A DNA stretch of 64,000 nucleotides. It comes from Isoetes taiwanensis. Taxonomy: Eukaryota; Streptophyta; Lycopodiopsida; Isoetales; Isoetaceae. Below the pieces are notes generated by a model that had not been told where the DNA came from, did no database searches, and saw nothing but the letters and a program-made list of their open reading frames with translations. The translations under genes were made by a program, and so were the position numbers. This document shows positions 10,730 to 22,925 of this stretch, one piece after another (positions within the stretch are counted from its first letter, which is position 1; the number at the start of each line of letters is the position of its first letter). The stretch lies in NCBI GenBank assembly GCA_021234155.1, contig JAJEKV010000045.1, positions 770,147 to 834,146 of the forward strand. Reading direction: 5' to 3'.

Positions 10730-11656
10730 TTGGTTGGTGACATCTTGTGCAAGGTAAATAGGGATGGTGTACTCTTAAGATGTGTTGATGAAGATGAAGC
10801 TGCCCGGTACTTTGCTGAAAATCATAAAGGTGTTTGTGGTGGTCATTTTGCAGCAGATACAACTGCCAAAAAAATATTAAGGTCTGGTTATTTCTGGCCT
10901 CATTTATTTAGAGATTGCTATGATGTCATAAAAACTTGCCACCAATGCCAGATTTTTGGTAAGAAAATTTTGCATCCCCCCCTCTTCTTCGAATTGTGTC
11001 CCTGTGCCCATTTCAAGTTTGGGGGCTAGATTATGTTGGCCCTATAAATCCCTCATCTTACTCTTTCGATGAATACATTGTTGTGGCTACTGATTTATTT
11101 ACCAAATGGTCGAAGCAAGACCCTTGAGAAAAAAGCAAATGCATATACTATCGCTAGGTTTTTGCATGAAAACATTTGTTCTAGATTTGGGATCCCTTTC
11201 AAAATTTTGACTGATAGAGGCTCTACTTTTATTAATGAGGTTATTCAAATTCTTGTCTCAAGCCTCAAGATCAGACATGTGAAAAGCTCAGCCTATTACC
11301 CTCAAGGAAATGGTCAAGCTGAGTCCACTAACAAAGTGCTTAAGGGTATTTTACGAAAATAGGTTTGCCAAAACCAAAAAGATTGGCATTTGAAATTATA
11401 TGATGCTCTTTGGGCTCATAGAATCACTGCTAAAACTGCCACTAATGCTTCTCCCTTCAGTTTGGTTTATGGTGTTGAAGCAGTTATTCCTGTTGAGTTG
11501 GAGATCCCCTCTTTGAGGATGGCACTCAAGTTGGATTTGGAGTTTACTGAGGCATTACAACACAGGTATGAGGTTTTACTAAAGTTGGATGAGGATAGAT
11601 TTGGTGCAGAAAACTTCAATCTACTTAAGAAGGCTAGAGTGCAAAGAGCCTTTTAA
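10730..11656 (+). pseudogene. Integrase (HHCC + DDE core), broken
   Basis: 10,780-10,965 encodes the zinc-binding HHCC module (ENHKGVCGGHF ... TCHQCQ). 11,040-11,362 carries the catalytic core: TDRGSTF (second Asp), then YYPQGNGQAESTNKVLKG (Glu). The first Asp lies near 11,030 in another frame (LDYVGP). 11,390-11,656 continues (LYDALWAHRITAKTATNASP, FSLVYGVEAVIPVELEIPSL), the conserved C-terminal core of plant gypsy integrases. There are a premature stop at 11,360 and at least one frameshift near 11,020. No chromodomain is visible downstream. Confidence 0.75.
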
Positions 11657-12445
11657 AGCAGCTCACAAGCTCCTGTGATAAATTTGCTCCATTGGAACTC
11701 GTGCTCAAATGGGATCTTTTGCAAATGAAGGTAAGTTGTCTAAATTTGAAAATCTTTGGGAAGGCCCTTACCGGATTGTAAGAGAAGTCGGGCTGTTCAT
11801 CTTATTGGCTTAAGGATCTCAAAACAGGTTTGGAATTACCCAATCCTACAAATATTCAGCATTTGAAGATATTGGCCTCAACATGCATGTTTAGGCCTTT
11901 TTGCTCCTATATGAACATCTATTTTAACTTAAAGTAGGTTAATTGTCGCTTGGAAGTTGGAGATTTAAAATTTTTTTGATTGATTTTGTTTATTTCCTTG
12001 AGGCTTAAGTCAGAGATTTTGGTTGGTTGGAATTGCTAAATTGTTTCTTCGATTAGTTGTACTCAAGTTTCTTTTATACTTGTGCCATCAAGACCATTTT
12101 TCCTTTGAGGTGAACTAATTGTGTGTTCTGCTTTGAAGCGTAAATATTTTTCAAGATCGACATTTTCAAAAAAAAGAGCAAGAGAAAATTCTATTCATCA
12201 AAAAAGGTACACAAGTTACAAAAAGAGAGGATCCTCTCATAGAAAACCAATGCTATCAAGATTTCCGGAAGGGATAGTAGGAATCTTGTCCGAAGGAGAT
12301 CCATCTCCGCAAAGATCTAAGAGATCATATATCCGTAAAAAAATTGTCCATGGTACCAAACACATAGTGATCTTCACTCCGTAGATTCTCTTTTTTCAGT
12401 TTTGAAATGCATCTCTTTATCATGAGAAGCATCAAGTAACCATAG
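11657..12445 (+). other. Post-integrase region, short ORF 12,121-12,384
   Basis: 11,690-11,890 still contains broken integrase C-terminal sequence (for example ENLWEGPYRI-like and LKDLKTGLELPNPTNIQHLK). The 87-codon frame at 12,121 is basic (KR-rich) and I do not recognise it. It may be a leftover of an extra ORF of the element or chance. Confidence 0.35.
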
Positions 12446-12990
12446 CTATCTGCTAGCATCCCGTGGGGAGTAGTATAACCGCCTATACCTGCCAAATTGA
12501 GCATCCGTCACCATGATGATGCTTACACAAAAAGTAGTGCATATGTAGCATCCTAATGCATTCCCTTGTAAAAATTCCGCCCACGAGCCTTTGTGTTCGA
12601 CATACAAGGCAAAGGTTGCTAGTTTCTCTTGATAAGTCTTTTGCCCAAGGAAACACTCCATGGCAAGGTGATCATGGTTCATGTCTTTTTTGTAGAGTTC
12701 CTTTTCGGAGTCAGGGTAGTTTTGGTCAACATTTTTGCCTTCCCATATACACTCGCCTCAAAATGCATGTGCACCGAGTAAATTTCCACGAGGAAGAGGT
12801 TCTTCATTAATTAAAACATTGTCCCATTCTCGCATCTCAGATGCATTTCTTGCACGTGTCCGATTACACCATAAGGAATAGGTACTCCTCAGAATGGATC
12901 AAGCTCGGAAGCACTCCTAAATTGCTCGGATCAGCTGTTACATTGTCCCAGATAGGTGTATGGTAAGAAAAAGGAGCCATGATCTAAAGG
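12446..12990 (-). pseudogene. Antisense ORF of the LTR element
   Basis: On the strand opposite to pol, between integrase and the 3' LTR, a protein-like frame of about 180 codons can be followed. It starts MAPFSYHTPIWDNV near 12,980, shifts frame near 12,860, and continues through NRTRARNASEMREWDNVL, one TGA near 12,745, and KELYKKDMNHDHLAMECFLG to a stop at 12,446. The residues look protein-like (Trp, Tyr and Cys well spread), unlike a shadow frame, and no sense gene overlaps it. Antisense ORFs at this place are known in Tat-group Ty3/gypsy elements. Function unknown. Confidence 0.35.
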
Positions 12991-13549
12991 GAGGTCGAAG
13001 TTTTCTGAAAGCACCCAGCGAGGAGGAGCAAATTAGGGTTCGAGCTTCGATGGTTTGAATTTTTGGTGTGAAGGTTTGAATTTTTAGTTTGAAATACATT
13101 CGATGGTTGTATGAGCCAAATTTCTTGAATAGTAGAAGTTTAGTTAAATAGGGTAGAGATTTGCTATGCTTTAACAATTTTGAGTGTTGTCATTTCAGGT
13201 CCATTTGCTCATTACTCTTATTTGTCTTAAGTTGGCCTCTTTCCATCTAGCCCTTGCTTCCATATGAAATTTTCGTGAGTGCTAATCCTACATTGTTACT
13301 CATCCCTTTATTTGGCACTCATGCTAATTTGATTATCATTGTCATATGCAGGTTCATCCACTTCTTCTCCATATTCACTGTCTTGAGTTGTCCTACCCTC
13401 CATTTGATCTTATTTTCTTATCACTCTCTCCATTACCTTATACTACTCATCATATTTCCCACCACCAAGCAGCAGAGTAATTCTATTCCCTCCACCACTT
13501 GTTGATATTTTGAAGACCTTCAGTTAGCATTTTTTTCCTTTGAGGCTGG

Positions 13550-13571
13550 GGGACCAGCCTCATTCTTTCCT
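13550..13571. repeat. Perfect hairpin before 3' LTR
   Basis: GAGGCTGG and CCAGCCTC flank a GGGA loop, about ten bases upstream of the AG-rich tract (TTTGAGGAGA) that abuts the 3' LTR and probably serves as polypurine tract. A short tract with a strong hairpin just upstream is a plausible structural signal for plus-strand priming. Confidence 0.5.
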
Positions 13572-13581
13572 TTTGAGGAGA

Positions 13582-16033
13582 TGTTGCCCTTTTTGGGCAA
13601 CATAGACCATCATGATACCTAGAGTTTCAAGATTGGAAGATACTTGTCAAAGTTTGGAAGACTTGTGGTTTCTTTTGAGGTTTCATCTTAAGTTACTTTC
13701 TCATCACTCATATGGTAAGAATTAGTGCTATTTTGATCCTGCTAGAGTTTGGAAGAAATTGGTTCAAGTTTGGAAGACCCTTGGGATCTTGGTTGTATAG
13801 CCTAATTCTTTCCTTTGAGGAAGTTTTCTAGTTACATTCTTATTTCTTGAAGACCAGGCAAAGAATATTGCAAGCTATACAATGAGTCATTACCATGTTG
13901 CTCATATTCACTCATATGAAACTAAATGGAGTTGCACCCATGATTTGGAAGTCACACATATGAAGATGCACTTAGAAGTGGAATTGCTCTTATTTTGGCC
14001 TTGAAGATTGGAAGACCTTTTTAGAAGTTTGGAAGACCCTAGGGCCTTGAGCAAAGTTATGTTCATCATAAGGTATGATTTGAGCTTTTGAGATATGATC
14101 ATGTGCTACAGGGGTTCCAGCCTTCATCCATTTCATCCATCCTACATCCACCTTCCTTTCATTTTTTTATATACCTCATTTTCACCCTGTCATGCCTTCT
14201 TTCATTACCTCACTACCTATATTTTATTGGCCTCACCTCCACTTGTGAATTGCTCTCAAGAGATCATGAAAAACCTCAAGAGCAAAGAAGCTTGAATTTT
14301 ACCTTCATTCTATCACCCTAAATCCTACCATAGCCTTTTTTTTCCTATTTTTCCACCCTTTTCCTATGATTTTTTCACCATTTCCAAGGTTGAAAATTCA
14401 TTGACCATGGTCAAAATGGCCAAAATTTCAAGTATCTCAATTTGACCTGAAAACACTCTAGATTTGAAGCTTGGCAAAAAATAGCTAGGTTGGCCTTTTC
14501 AAAATTCAAAAAAGACATGGGAAACCCCTCAAATATCATTTCTTGGGATGCGTGCCAAAAAAATAAAAAACCTATTCTAGCCTATCTACCCTATCTAATT
14601 TTGCATAGTTCCAGGTCACCCCCCCCCATTTTTCCACGTGGCAGCAGGGCGTGGGGGCCAGACACGGGCTGGGTGTCCCCTCTGCGTGGCACGCAAATTT
14701 AATAGCTGCTCTGCATTATTCCTTATATACCTTAGCCGCCCGGACTTCGTTTGTGCCTCGTGGGATATATCGCCTTGAGAATTTTTGATAAACCCTAAGA
14801 AATAGAGGAACCTCGCTAAATCCGCCAATTGCGTTGCCTAAACCTGATTGAATCCCTGTAATTTCCGCAAATTAGTTCCTAAACCTTTTCCGAAACCCCT
14901 GGAACCCTTTGTGGCACTTGATTGATAGAAACTTGCTCAGATTAGGCCGGAAATCATTGAACCGAGCTGGTTTTTGGGAAGGACAGTTTTTAATCTGGGA
15001 ATACAGATCATTTTTTTACCCCCCTCGGAGATATACCTCTGTGATCTGGGCGATTTCTATATTCCTGATATTCTCTTGATCTGTTCTACCTCAAATTCTG
15101 CTAATCCTGCTCGAGATTGAAGATTGACTGTATTTTGATTGAAGACCGACTCTGTTGTGACTTATTTGACATCAAAACTCCCTCTGCTACTCAAATTATC
15201 TTATTATTTTCTCTTTTATAATTTTTGGGTTTTCAGAAGTTGACAATGCCTTGGGATCTGTTCTCAAGCATTATCCTGGGTATTACTTGCTGAGAATTCT
15301 AAACTCCTGTGATATCTTATGATTTGAATGCATATTCATTGCCTGGACAAATAGTGTTTCCATCTTCTTTTGTTTCAAGTTGTTCTGCCTGTCTAAACTA
15401 ATAGAAACCAGATATTTAAAGTAGAATCCAAATTAATAGTCGTGTCCCATTCTTTAAAAGGTTTGAGTATTGCTTATATGTAAAGAAAACAAAGAAAAAA
15501 TAGTTTTTTCCATAACTGTCATAAACTGTGATAGAAATCGAGACTTTGGCCCATCTCAAGAAATATCATAGTGTTTGCTTGTCAAGAAAACCTTATGCAC
15601 ATGATCTAGAGTTTATTTTGAAGTCGTTTATACAAATTCCAACTCAAGATTCATCACCAAACTATATTTGCAAATTTTGGCTCTCTGTTTTGGCATTGAC
15701 CAATTTTTGACTGAACTTTGACATTGATTTTCTTGGTCTTCCCCTATCCAAATCGAGACAGACTTTCACCAGTAGTTCCCTCTACTTGTCTATAACTCAT
15801 ACCAAAAACCAAAACTCAAAAATCTTAAAGGGTGTGACTGCAAGATTGATTTTTGCTCTGACAGTTTTTTCTGCTTCAGGGACTGTAGTGATTTTGACAA
15901 AACCAGCATTTGATATTGAGTTCTTTTGCTTTATATGATTAAGGATTGATCACCCTAAGTGATCTGGAGGTCCTGACCAGTTTGTTTACACTTCCTTTGA
16001 GGTTAGGCTAAAATTCCAGGTTTTAGGCTAACA
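13582..16033 (+). repeat. 3' LTR of Ty3/gypsy element
   Basis: Direct repeat of 3996-6421, followed at once by the target-site copy ATACC (16034-16038). TATA box at 14723-14730. Slightly longer than the 5' LTR through many short indels. Confidence 0.93.
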
Positions 16034-16039
16034 ATACCC

Positions 16040-17140
16040 AATTAGCTAATGTGATTATTTTTTATCTTGAATCTATGTTTTTTTTTATAAGAACCCATTC
16101 AATTGTTTTAGGGATATATGGTCTATGGTTTCAAGAATTGTTATCATTTACATCCATATCAAACCCCCCTGTTATTTTGCTACATATTCTTTCTTGGTAT
16201 TAGGGTAAAGAAAATGGTTGGTGCTTTATGTACGAACTTGAAAATCATTCGAAACTTTTTAGAACCCACATCTGAATCCAAAGATCCCCGTAAGTTGCTA
16301 ACCTATAGATATGACATGACTTGTTATCAAACATCTGGATTCCTCTTTCATAAAAAGCTTCAATTTTGGCTCACTGAGCATGCTAAGTGCAATCAATTCA
16401 TAAACTTATTATAATTGTTTGCATTGGATACCATATTCCTCACCAACTTTTTGTTGTATTACTTTTCTTATAAGAATGAGAATACTCCTTGCCGATATGA
16501 CGTTGCAGAATTGTTAGCCCCCATACTATACAGGTGATTGCATTAGATATAGGTTTGCCTTTGAAGTCCTACATCCTACAATTGCACTTATAGTCTCTAT
16601 TTTCTTTTAAGATGTTCATAATGAGCATTTTGTATTTGTTTCATGAGTGTATTTGGAATGTTGTAATGTGATTTACAGGCTTAAAAATATCTCGTATCCA
16701 CATCAATGTGGCCATTATTACTTCATTCATGATTCTGGGCCTCAGATGCCTACACAAAATTACTCAAGTTTGGGGTTAATGTCGTGCAAATAATTACTGA
16801 ATTGCAAGGTTGTGACTATTGATTTTTGTAACATTCTCTTCCTTCTTTATTGGAATTTACTGTACTTATGCATCTATAATTATTTGTATTACTGCTACAG
16901 GTATATACGCAATGATTATTGCCTATAGTGCAACTATTCCATTCTGCTGAAAAAATGTGGAGCTCTTTAGTTTTGATGTGCCTCTACAACATCCAGGTAA
17001 CTATTTGCTCTACATTGGGCTTCCTCATTTTTCCTATTCGTAGCAATATGATTAATGAATTATACAGAGGCATTATCAGTTCATAAACTTATTATTGTTT
17101 GCATTGCATAGTATTTCTATGGTGCCCAATAAGACAGGAT
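16040..17140. other. No gene recognised
   Basis: AT-rich sequence. A 98-codon frame at 16,118-16,414 (+) resembles nothing I know. TTCATAAACTTATTAT...TTGTTTGCATTG occurs twice (about 16,395 and 17,083), a partial direct duplication. Confidence 0.4.
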
Positions 17141-17410
17141 GTTGTTGAATCTTTCGAGGATGCTTTGAGACAGTTCACTACACATGAGTGGTTGGATGGC
17201 AAGAATAAGTACAAATGTGACAAGCCTGCCAAATTTTTGCATACTGTATCAGCAAGTAATTTGCAAGTTTGACCTTCTGACTTTATAGTTACACTGGTGC
17301 AATGACTATATAAAGGCTGGCAAGTGCTTGGCTCTCTATAAAGCCCTCAATATTCCTACTATTGCAGGGAAACAATTCGAGGTCCATCTGATATATATCT
17401 CGCTTGCTTA
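17141..17410 (+). pseudogene. Ubiquitin-specific protease (UBP/USP) fragment
   Basis: 17,141-17,240 encodes SFEDALRQFTTHEWLDGKNK followed by YKCDKP, and 17,307-17,410 encodes YIKAGKCLALYKALNIPTIA followed by GKQFE. Together they match the finger-to-palm part of plant USP-type deubiquitinases (consensus: S-x-E-x-AL-xQFT...WLDG-N-YKC-xx-C...A-K-L...AP-ILTI-LKRF). The second Cys of the zinc finger is lost (CDKP instead of CxxC) and a stop lies between the two pieces. No catalytic Cys or His box is seen nearby. This is an exon-sized relic, not a gene. Confidence 0.5.
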
Positions 17411-19619
17411 ATATCCCTTTATATATATCGATAGTGTCCAATAAGGTGAGTTTCTTTGTATCAAAGCACGAGAACTTCTGGATTATTCATGTATTTATCT
17501 TATCATTGTAGATCTCATTTTATTAATAATAAACAAGGATGCCTAGAAGTTCACAAATTTCTAGGATTTGCACCACTATACCTCGAGTTGGCATCTTGAA
17601 TCCTCAATTGTTTCATGTGTTGTATGTTAAATTTTCTTGATATGCAGCTGGACGTGAATTGTCACACTAGTGAAAGGTCATCATTGCATGCATCTTCAGG
17701 TAAAAGATCACTAGTTGTATACTTATGTTGCAACTGGATTTTCTTAATGGTTTGACTACAATAATGACATTAAAATCAATTCCACAAGATCTTCGTGGCG
17801 TTCTCCCTACTACAATTTGCATGTAAATTACCCAGGTATAAGATTTGATCAGCCAATGACCAGTGATGACTTTAAGGTGTGAAACTTCGTAAAGTTGCTA
17901 TATTTTACCATTATTGCATCCCAATTATAGTAAATTCGCCAAATTAATGGACATTTTACAGTAAAAACTTCAATTTTATGGTAAAACATCCAATTCTACT
18001 GAATTCGTTTCTATAAAAATGTTGGAAAAATAGGAAACAATCGCCACCATTTCTATAGTTTAGAAGCAGCGAGAGGATGATAAAGTCATCACTGCCAATG
18101 ACAAAGGTAGCTCATTGTTTTGATCACCTTTTAGTGTCTCGCAAATAATGTTTATGCATATTTCGATGTTTTATATGATCTAGGTCCTTCAAAAGGTTAA
18201 ATAGGATGTCTTTGAAGTTATGATTGAAAACAGTGGCAAATTTTCTCCTTGCACTTTTGAGGTACTGTCTTCTTTGACTAGCAATTTAGACATCTCATGA
18301 CTTCAAGTGACATTCACGTGGATGCCAATTCAAAACCACACATTTTTGCATTCATGTTCCATATGTTCCTCACTGATGTCTGCTTTGATCTTGCCAGCTT
18401 TGCATGTTTTTTCAATTTACATCGTCGCCATCTTGCTTTATCTTACCAACTTCGATTGGAGGATTACACAAAGTAATGGACAGCAAGTTCTAGAATTTAT
18501 TAGTCTAGCAGGCATGAGTCTTATTGAAATTTGAGCAATGGATTTGCTTCAAGTTGTTTATAACTGATGAATGCAATCAGTAGTTAGTGTGTTAAAAAAA
18601 GGTACGAGATTGGATATTTGCTTGCACTGACTTTAGGCAATCCAAAACCAAAAAGAACATTAATAGTTTATTTTGACATGTCATTAGTACTGAGTAATGT
18701 TCCAAATCAAATCAACTTCAACAAGGAGCCGTCGCATAGTGGGCTAGAGAATGCATGGAGATAGAAGGGGGATGGTGAGTAGAGTTTGAAGTTGAATCTA
18801 TGATTGAAGAATGTATATGAAAGAAGAGTGGAGGCTAGGGGAATATTGAATATGAGTATGGATAAAGAAATTAAGTATATATAGCAAAATGTATAGGTTA
18901 AATGAATCAATTCACTGTGTAGGAAGAGAACTTAGCCATATGCAAATGGAGGTGGTGTAGTGATGTTCATGGACCTTCGGACACTGCTTATGTATACCCT
19001 TACTGGAAATAGGCAAGTGGTCAGTTTAGGAGCCAAATTGCATGCGACGGATCTATCTACCTAGCCAGGTCCAGAGCCATCACTACAGGTCTAAAAACAG
19101 TCTTGGGCGCAGATCCAAATCAAAAGGCTCTTCACGGAGCAAGAGATTAGAGAAGCAGGGCCCGTTTTGGAGTTGTACCTTGTAAACCCAGTAAATGCTT
19201 TCGAGGTATAGTAGAATTGAAGAGCTAAAAACAAAGCTTAAGGAGAGCTACTAGGTGAAATACATTCTGAGCCCATTTTGCTCTTGTGGAGCCTCGTTGC
19301 AAAGCTTTCGAAGCCAACAACGGATTCTTGTGATTCTTCAAAGACAGAATTAGAAACCCATTCAGCTCCTCGTCGGAGGTAATAGACTGGCTGGGGACAA
19401 AACCTCGAAGATTTATCAAGCACGGGAATCAGAAAATCAGGAGACGCTTCTTCAACTTCGCAAGCAAGCCATCAAAGACCATTAAGCATCAAGCCATCAC
19501 GCACAAGTGGTGGACTCAGACAGACGGAATTCAAAGACCAAATCCCCAGACGTGCAATATGCTGTTCTAAGGAATATCCCACTTAAACTAAATATAGTAT
19601 GTATGTGGAGTTTATAATC
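17411..19619. other. Low-density region, no gene recognised
   Basis: Several stretches look like splice sites around short exons (for example acceptor ATGCAG at about 17,640, donors after ATCTTCAG and GACAAAG), but I cannot read a known protein. Short minus-strand frames at 18,707-18,910 and 19,225-19,423 have no recognisable content. The region may be the intronic remains of the deubiquitinase copy. Confidence 0.4.
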
Positions 19620-19639
19620 TTTTTTTTTTTTTTTTTTTT
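19620..19639. repeat. T20 homopolymer
   Basis: An uninterrupted run of 20 T. On the minus strand it is an A-tail-like run and could mark the 3' end of a retroposed sequence reading leftwards, but I see no paired target-site duplication. Confidence 0.6.
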
Positions 19640-20252
19640 ACCGTGGTACGTCCATTTAAGATATTCTGTAGATATTCCAGGTTCTATCAAGATCTCCACT
19701 GTCTATTGAAAATAAACTGCGGATATTCCTGCTTCCTCACTTCCATTCAGAGGGTACGCCCTCTCCACCGCCTTAGCATCTAGGCGCTTGGGCGCCAGCT
19801 TCTGAAGCAGCAAACGAAGTCTAGCTCCAGTTTCCAGCTCAGCTCTGGTCTTCGGCTCGGTTCAGCTCCATCAACGCAGGTCCAGCTTCCGCCACTAGGT
19901 TTTGGTTTCCCGCTTTTGATTTAATCCACCAGTGTCACGCACTGTGTCACTTGGGCCAGCGGCTTTAGCTTTTTTCTTGATGAGGGCGTTTTTAGCCCAC
20001 TTGCAGCTTTGATTTCCAGTGGGGGAGACCTAATTTGGCCTGGCAATATTAGCTTCTGCATCACCAGTCCCCTTCCTTCCCCAGCACGGCCCCAGAGTCA
20101 GAAAAGATCTTACCTCTTTCCGGTCTTGGCACAGCGGCAGCACAACCCTCACATCAGTCCCTCTTAAATTCTCCTTGTCTTGGTCTGCTCCTACCTCTGT
20201 CTGAAACTCGTTGTTTTGGCCCTGCCCAATTCCTGTCTCATATAGCATCCAG

Positions 20253-21043
20253 ATGACTCGTGAGATCAAGCGCATGGCCAAGGAGACCCGCAAGGCAAAG
20301 AACCTTATTAGGGTGCCCATGCTGGCTTCTGATAAGCCCTATGACCCCACGATAGAGCCCTACCTCCAGGCAGCTTCCTCCTTTGGGCCCCAGCGTCCCA
20401 TCCTGGCACAATCCGCTCCCAATACATCCTCAGTTGCAGCCTTGGGACAGAATGCGTTCCAGTTCATTGTATGCCCCTGGCTGGCCGATCAAGCTCCACA
20501 CGGTCCAATCTACCGTCACTCTCCACGAGACTACGCTCAATTTCCCTTAGAAAGTTGGTACAACTTCTAGAGATACCAAGCACGATCAAGGGGGCACGAT
20601 AGTGTTTCACCAGTATCCGCCACAACCTCAGCACATGAGCATGTACATGCTATGTCCGCGGAGGATTGTTTGCCCAACCCACCGCGAGGATTGTTTGCCC
20701 AGGCCCCCCGGCTTTCGAACTGGTAGAGCCCGCGAGCACATGTCCTACGAACCTACGCATTATAGGTCTTGAAGAGGCGAGTGACACTCCTGCTATAGTT
20801 GAGGTGGACCGGTTTTTTACTCAGGTAATGCACATACAGGCTGAGGGCATCCTCCCCGCACACCGAGTTGGAGCAGCACGCCCCGACTGCCCCCGACACC
20901 TGCTAGTCCGTTTTCGAGATGGCTTGTCCAGATTACACATCCTGCGGCATGGCAATCACTTGAAAGTGCTAAAGGGATTTTTTCATTTGCATCATGTGTG
21001 TATCTTGCTGTTAGTTGTAGCTACTTCTTGGTCTGAACAGTAG
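20253..21043 (+). pseudogene. L1 ORF1-like RNA-binding protein fragment
   Basis: Two frames separated by a stop and shift near 20,570-20,660. The second contains NLRIIGLEEA, VDRFFTQVM, ILPAHRVG and RHLLVRFRDGLSRLHILRHG, in the order and spacing of the RRM-like core of L1 ORF1 proteins (R-I-x-G-l-xE ... FF ... AHRVG ... P-R-x-liVrF-d). The first frame (ATG at 20,253) is a Pro/Ala-rich sequence I do not recognise. No endonuclease or RT follows within 1 kb, so it would be an isolated relic. Confidence 0.4.
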
Positions 21044-21834
21044 ATGCCCTCCCTGTCCCAGCAAGGGAAGGATTATGAGCAAATGATGGCTGCTCCGATC
21101 ATTCTGGAATATGCTACTGGTGGTTTGCCATGGGATTCCCTGGGCGGGAGACTAGGGAGGCCCGGGCATTGTGGGAATAAAGCCCATATTCTTTGCAAGA
21201 AGGGATGAGGTTCAGCAGGCCTGTCTTCTTTTCTTATTGCTTGGAAGAAGGTTCTACCTATAGTACTGCAGTAATGGAATCAGGTCGAGTTAATGCGTAT
21301 GAGCCTCGCCTTGGATGCTGGATCGTTAGTTGGATATGGAAATCACTGGGAATGACCAGGAACATATTGATTTGGCTTGCTAAGAGGCCCAATTGAAGGA
21401 ATTAAGAGCTAATTTGGTAAAATCAGAGGTCGGCATGATCATTCTGTAACATTGGAAGGTGACCCAACTGCCTCAAAGCGGACCTTCTTACTAAGATCTC
21501 TAGACGGCCAATCTAGAATGGGAAGTAGCAGCCTGAACCTTGCTCTTGATCCTGGGCGATTGAGACAGGATTAACTCGTATCTGGTGACCAGGTGCTTAA
21601 AATTTCTTATCAGGCCTATTGTGGAGCCTTTGTAATAAGGTCTTAGACCGTTTTTTATTAAAATTTAGCCTAGGAACTGAGCCCTTCTCTCCTATAGTAT
21701 CATATGGAGAAGAAGTTGAGAGAGGCTCTAAGTATTGGGTCTAGAGTCTGGACTGCTATTCATGGATTCGAGAAGTGATAACACCTCTGGACTCACTGTA
21801 TGTGTAAACACTCTTATCATATCATTCTTGCCTT
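21044..21834. other. No gene recognised
   Basis: Moderate GC content, with several short frames lacking known motifs. It may continue the decayed element of 20.2-21.0 kb. Confidence 0.35.
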
Positions 21835-22925
21835 CAAAAAAAATACTCTAAATACATAACACAAAGATATACAGGGATACACATTAAAAAGAATGACAAA
21901 TAATTCATTGTCTCTTTTTTAAAATCTCCAAAAACTGAGGTGGCCATGTTCATTATATAGTATGTCCACCAGGCAGATATTTTGGCATAACTTGCAAATG
22001 CAAGGTTCATTTTTCAAGTAAAAGTATCCATTGGAAAGCTTAAGGGAAGCTCTAAAAATAAGTCTAGGTACATATCTTTTAAATTCCTATTGTATATATA
22101 TTAAATATGGCAAAATACATTTGTTGTTCTGATGATGTATTGTTGTTCTAATTCTACAGCAGAGTACAAATATGGAGCTAACTCCAAAAAGAAAGCTCTC
22201 TTGTCTGAGTAACTACTCTAAATACATAACACAAGGATATACATACTCTAGTACATAAGACAAGGATATACATTAAAAAGAATGGCAAATAGTTCATTGT
22301 CTCCTTTTTAAAATCTCCAAGAACCGAGGCGGCCATGTTCATTATATGGCATGTCCACCAGCTAGCAGATATATGGACATAACTTGCAAAGGCAAGATTC
22401 ATTTCTCAAGTAAGAGTATCCTTCGAAAGCTTAAGGGAAGCTCTGAAAATAAGTCTAAGTACATCTTTCAAAATCCTATTGTATATATGTCAAATATGGC
22501 AAAATACATTTGTTGTTCTAATGCTGTATTGATGTTCTAATTCTACAACAGATTACAAACATGGAGGTAACTCTAAAAAGAAAGCTCTCTTGTCCGAGTA
22601 GTCATACATGGATATACATTAAAAAGAATGGCAAATAGTTCATTGTCTCCTTTTTAAAATCTCCAAGAACCAAGACGGCCATGTTCACTATGTGACATGT
22701 CCACCAGCTAGTAGATATTTGGGCATAACTTGCAAATGCAAGATTCATTTCTCAAGCAAGAGTATCCATTCAAAAGCTTAAGGCAAGCTCTAAAAATCAG
22801 TCTAGGTATACATCTTTCAATATTCCATTGTATATATGTCAAATATGGCAAAATACATTTGCAATTCTAATGCTACAGCAGAGTACAACCATGGAGGTAA
22901 CTCGGAGGTAACTCCAAAAAGAAAG
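21835..22925 (-). repeat. Tandem array of repeat R1, three units
   Basis: The landmark ACATTAAAAAGAATGRCAAA recurs at 21,881, 22,270 and 22,616 (spacings 389 and 346). Each unit includes CTCCAARAACYRAGRYGGCC, AACTTGCAAA and GGCAAAATACATTTG. The orientation is opposite to the copies at 520 and 3,190. Units differ by scattered substitutions. Short open frames here are repeat-derived. Confidence 0.85.

Larger units (their letters stand above)
3996..16033 (+). mobile_element. Complete Ty3/gypsy LTR retrotransposon (Tat-like)
   Basis: Two direct repeats of 2,426 and 2,452 bases begin TGTTGCCC and end GGCTAACA. They are flanked by the identical 5-base duplication ATACC (3991-3995 and 16034-16038). 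Between them lie, in order, a primer-binding site, gag remnants with a zinc knuckle, aspartic protease, RNase H-like domain, RT, RNase H remnant and integrase. The integrase-after-RT order is Ty3/gypsy, and the long LTRs and extra RNase H suggest the Tat group. Many frames are broken, so it looks non-autonomous today. Confidence 0.92.

Noticed and set aside
21835-22925. CRISPR-like array
   Set aside because: Units of 350-390 bases without unique spacers, in a plant nuclear sequence.
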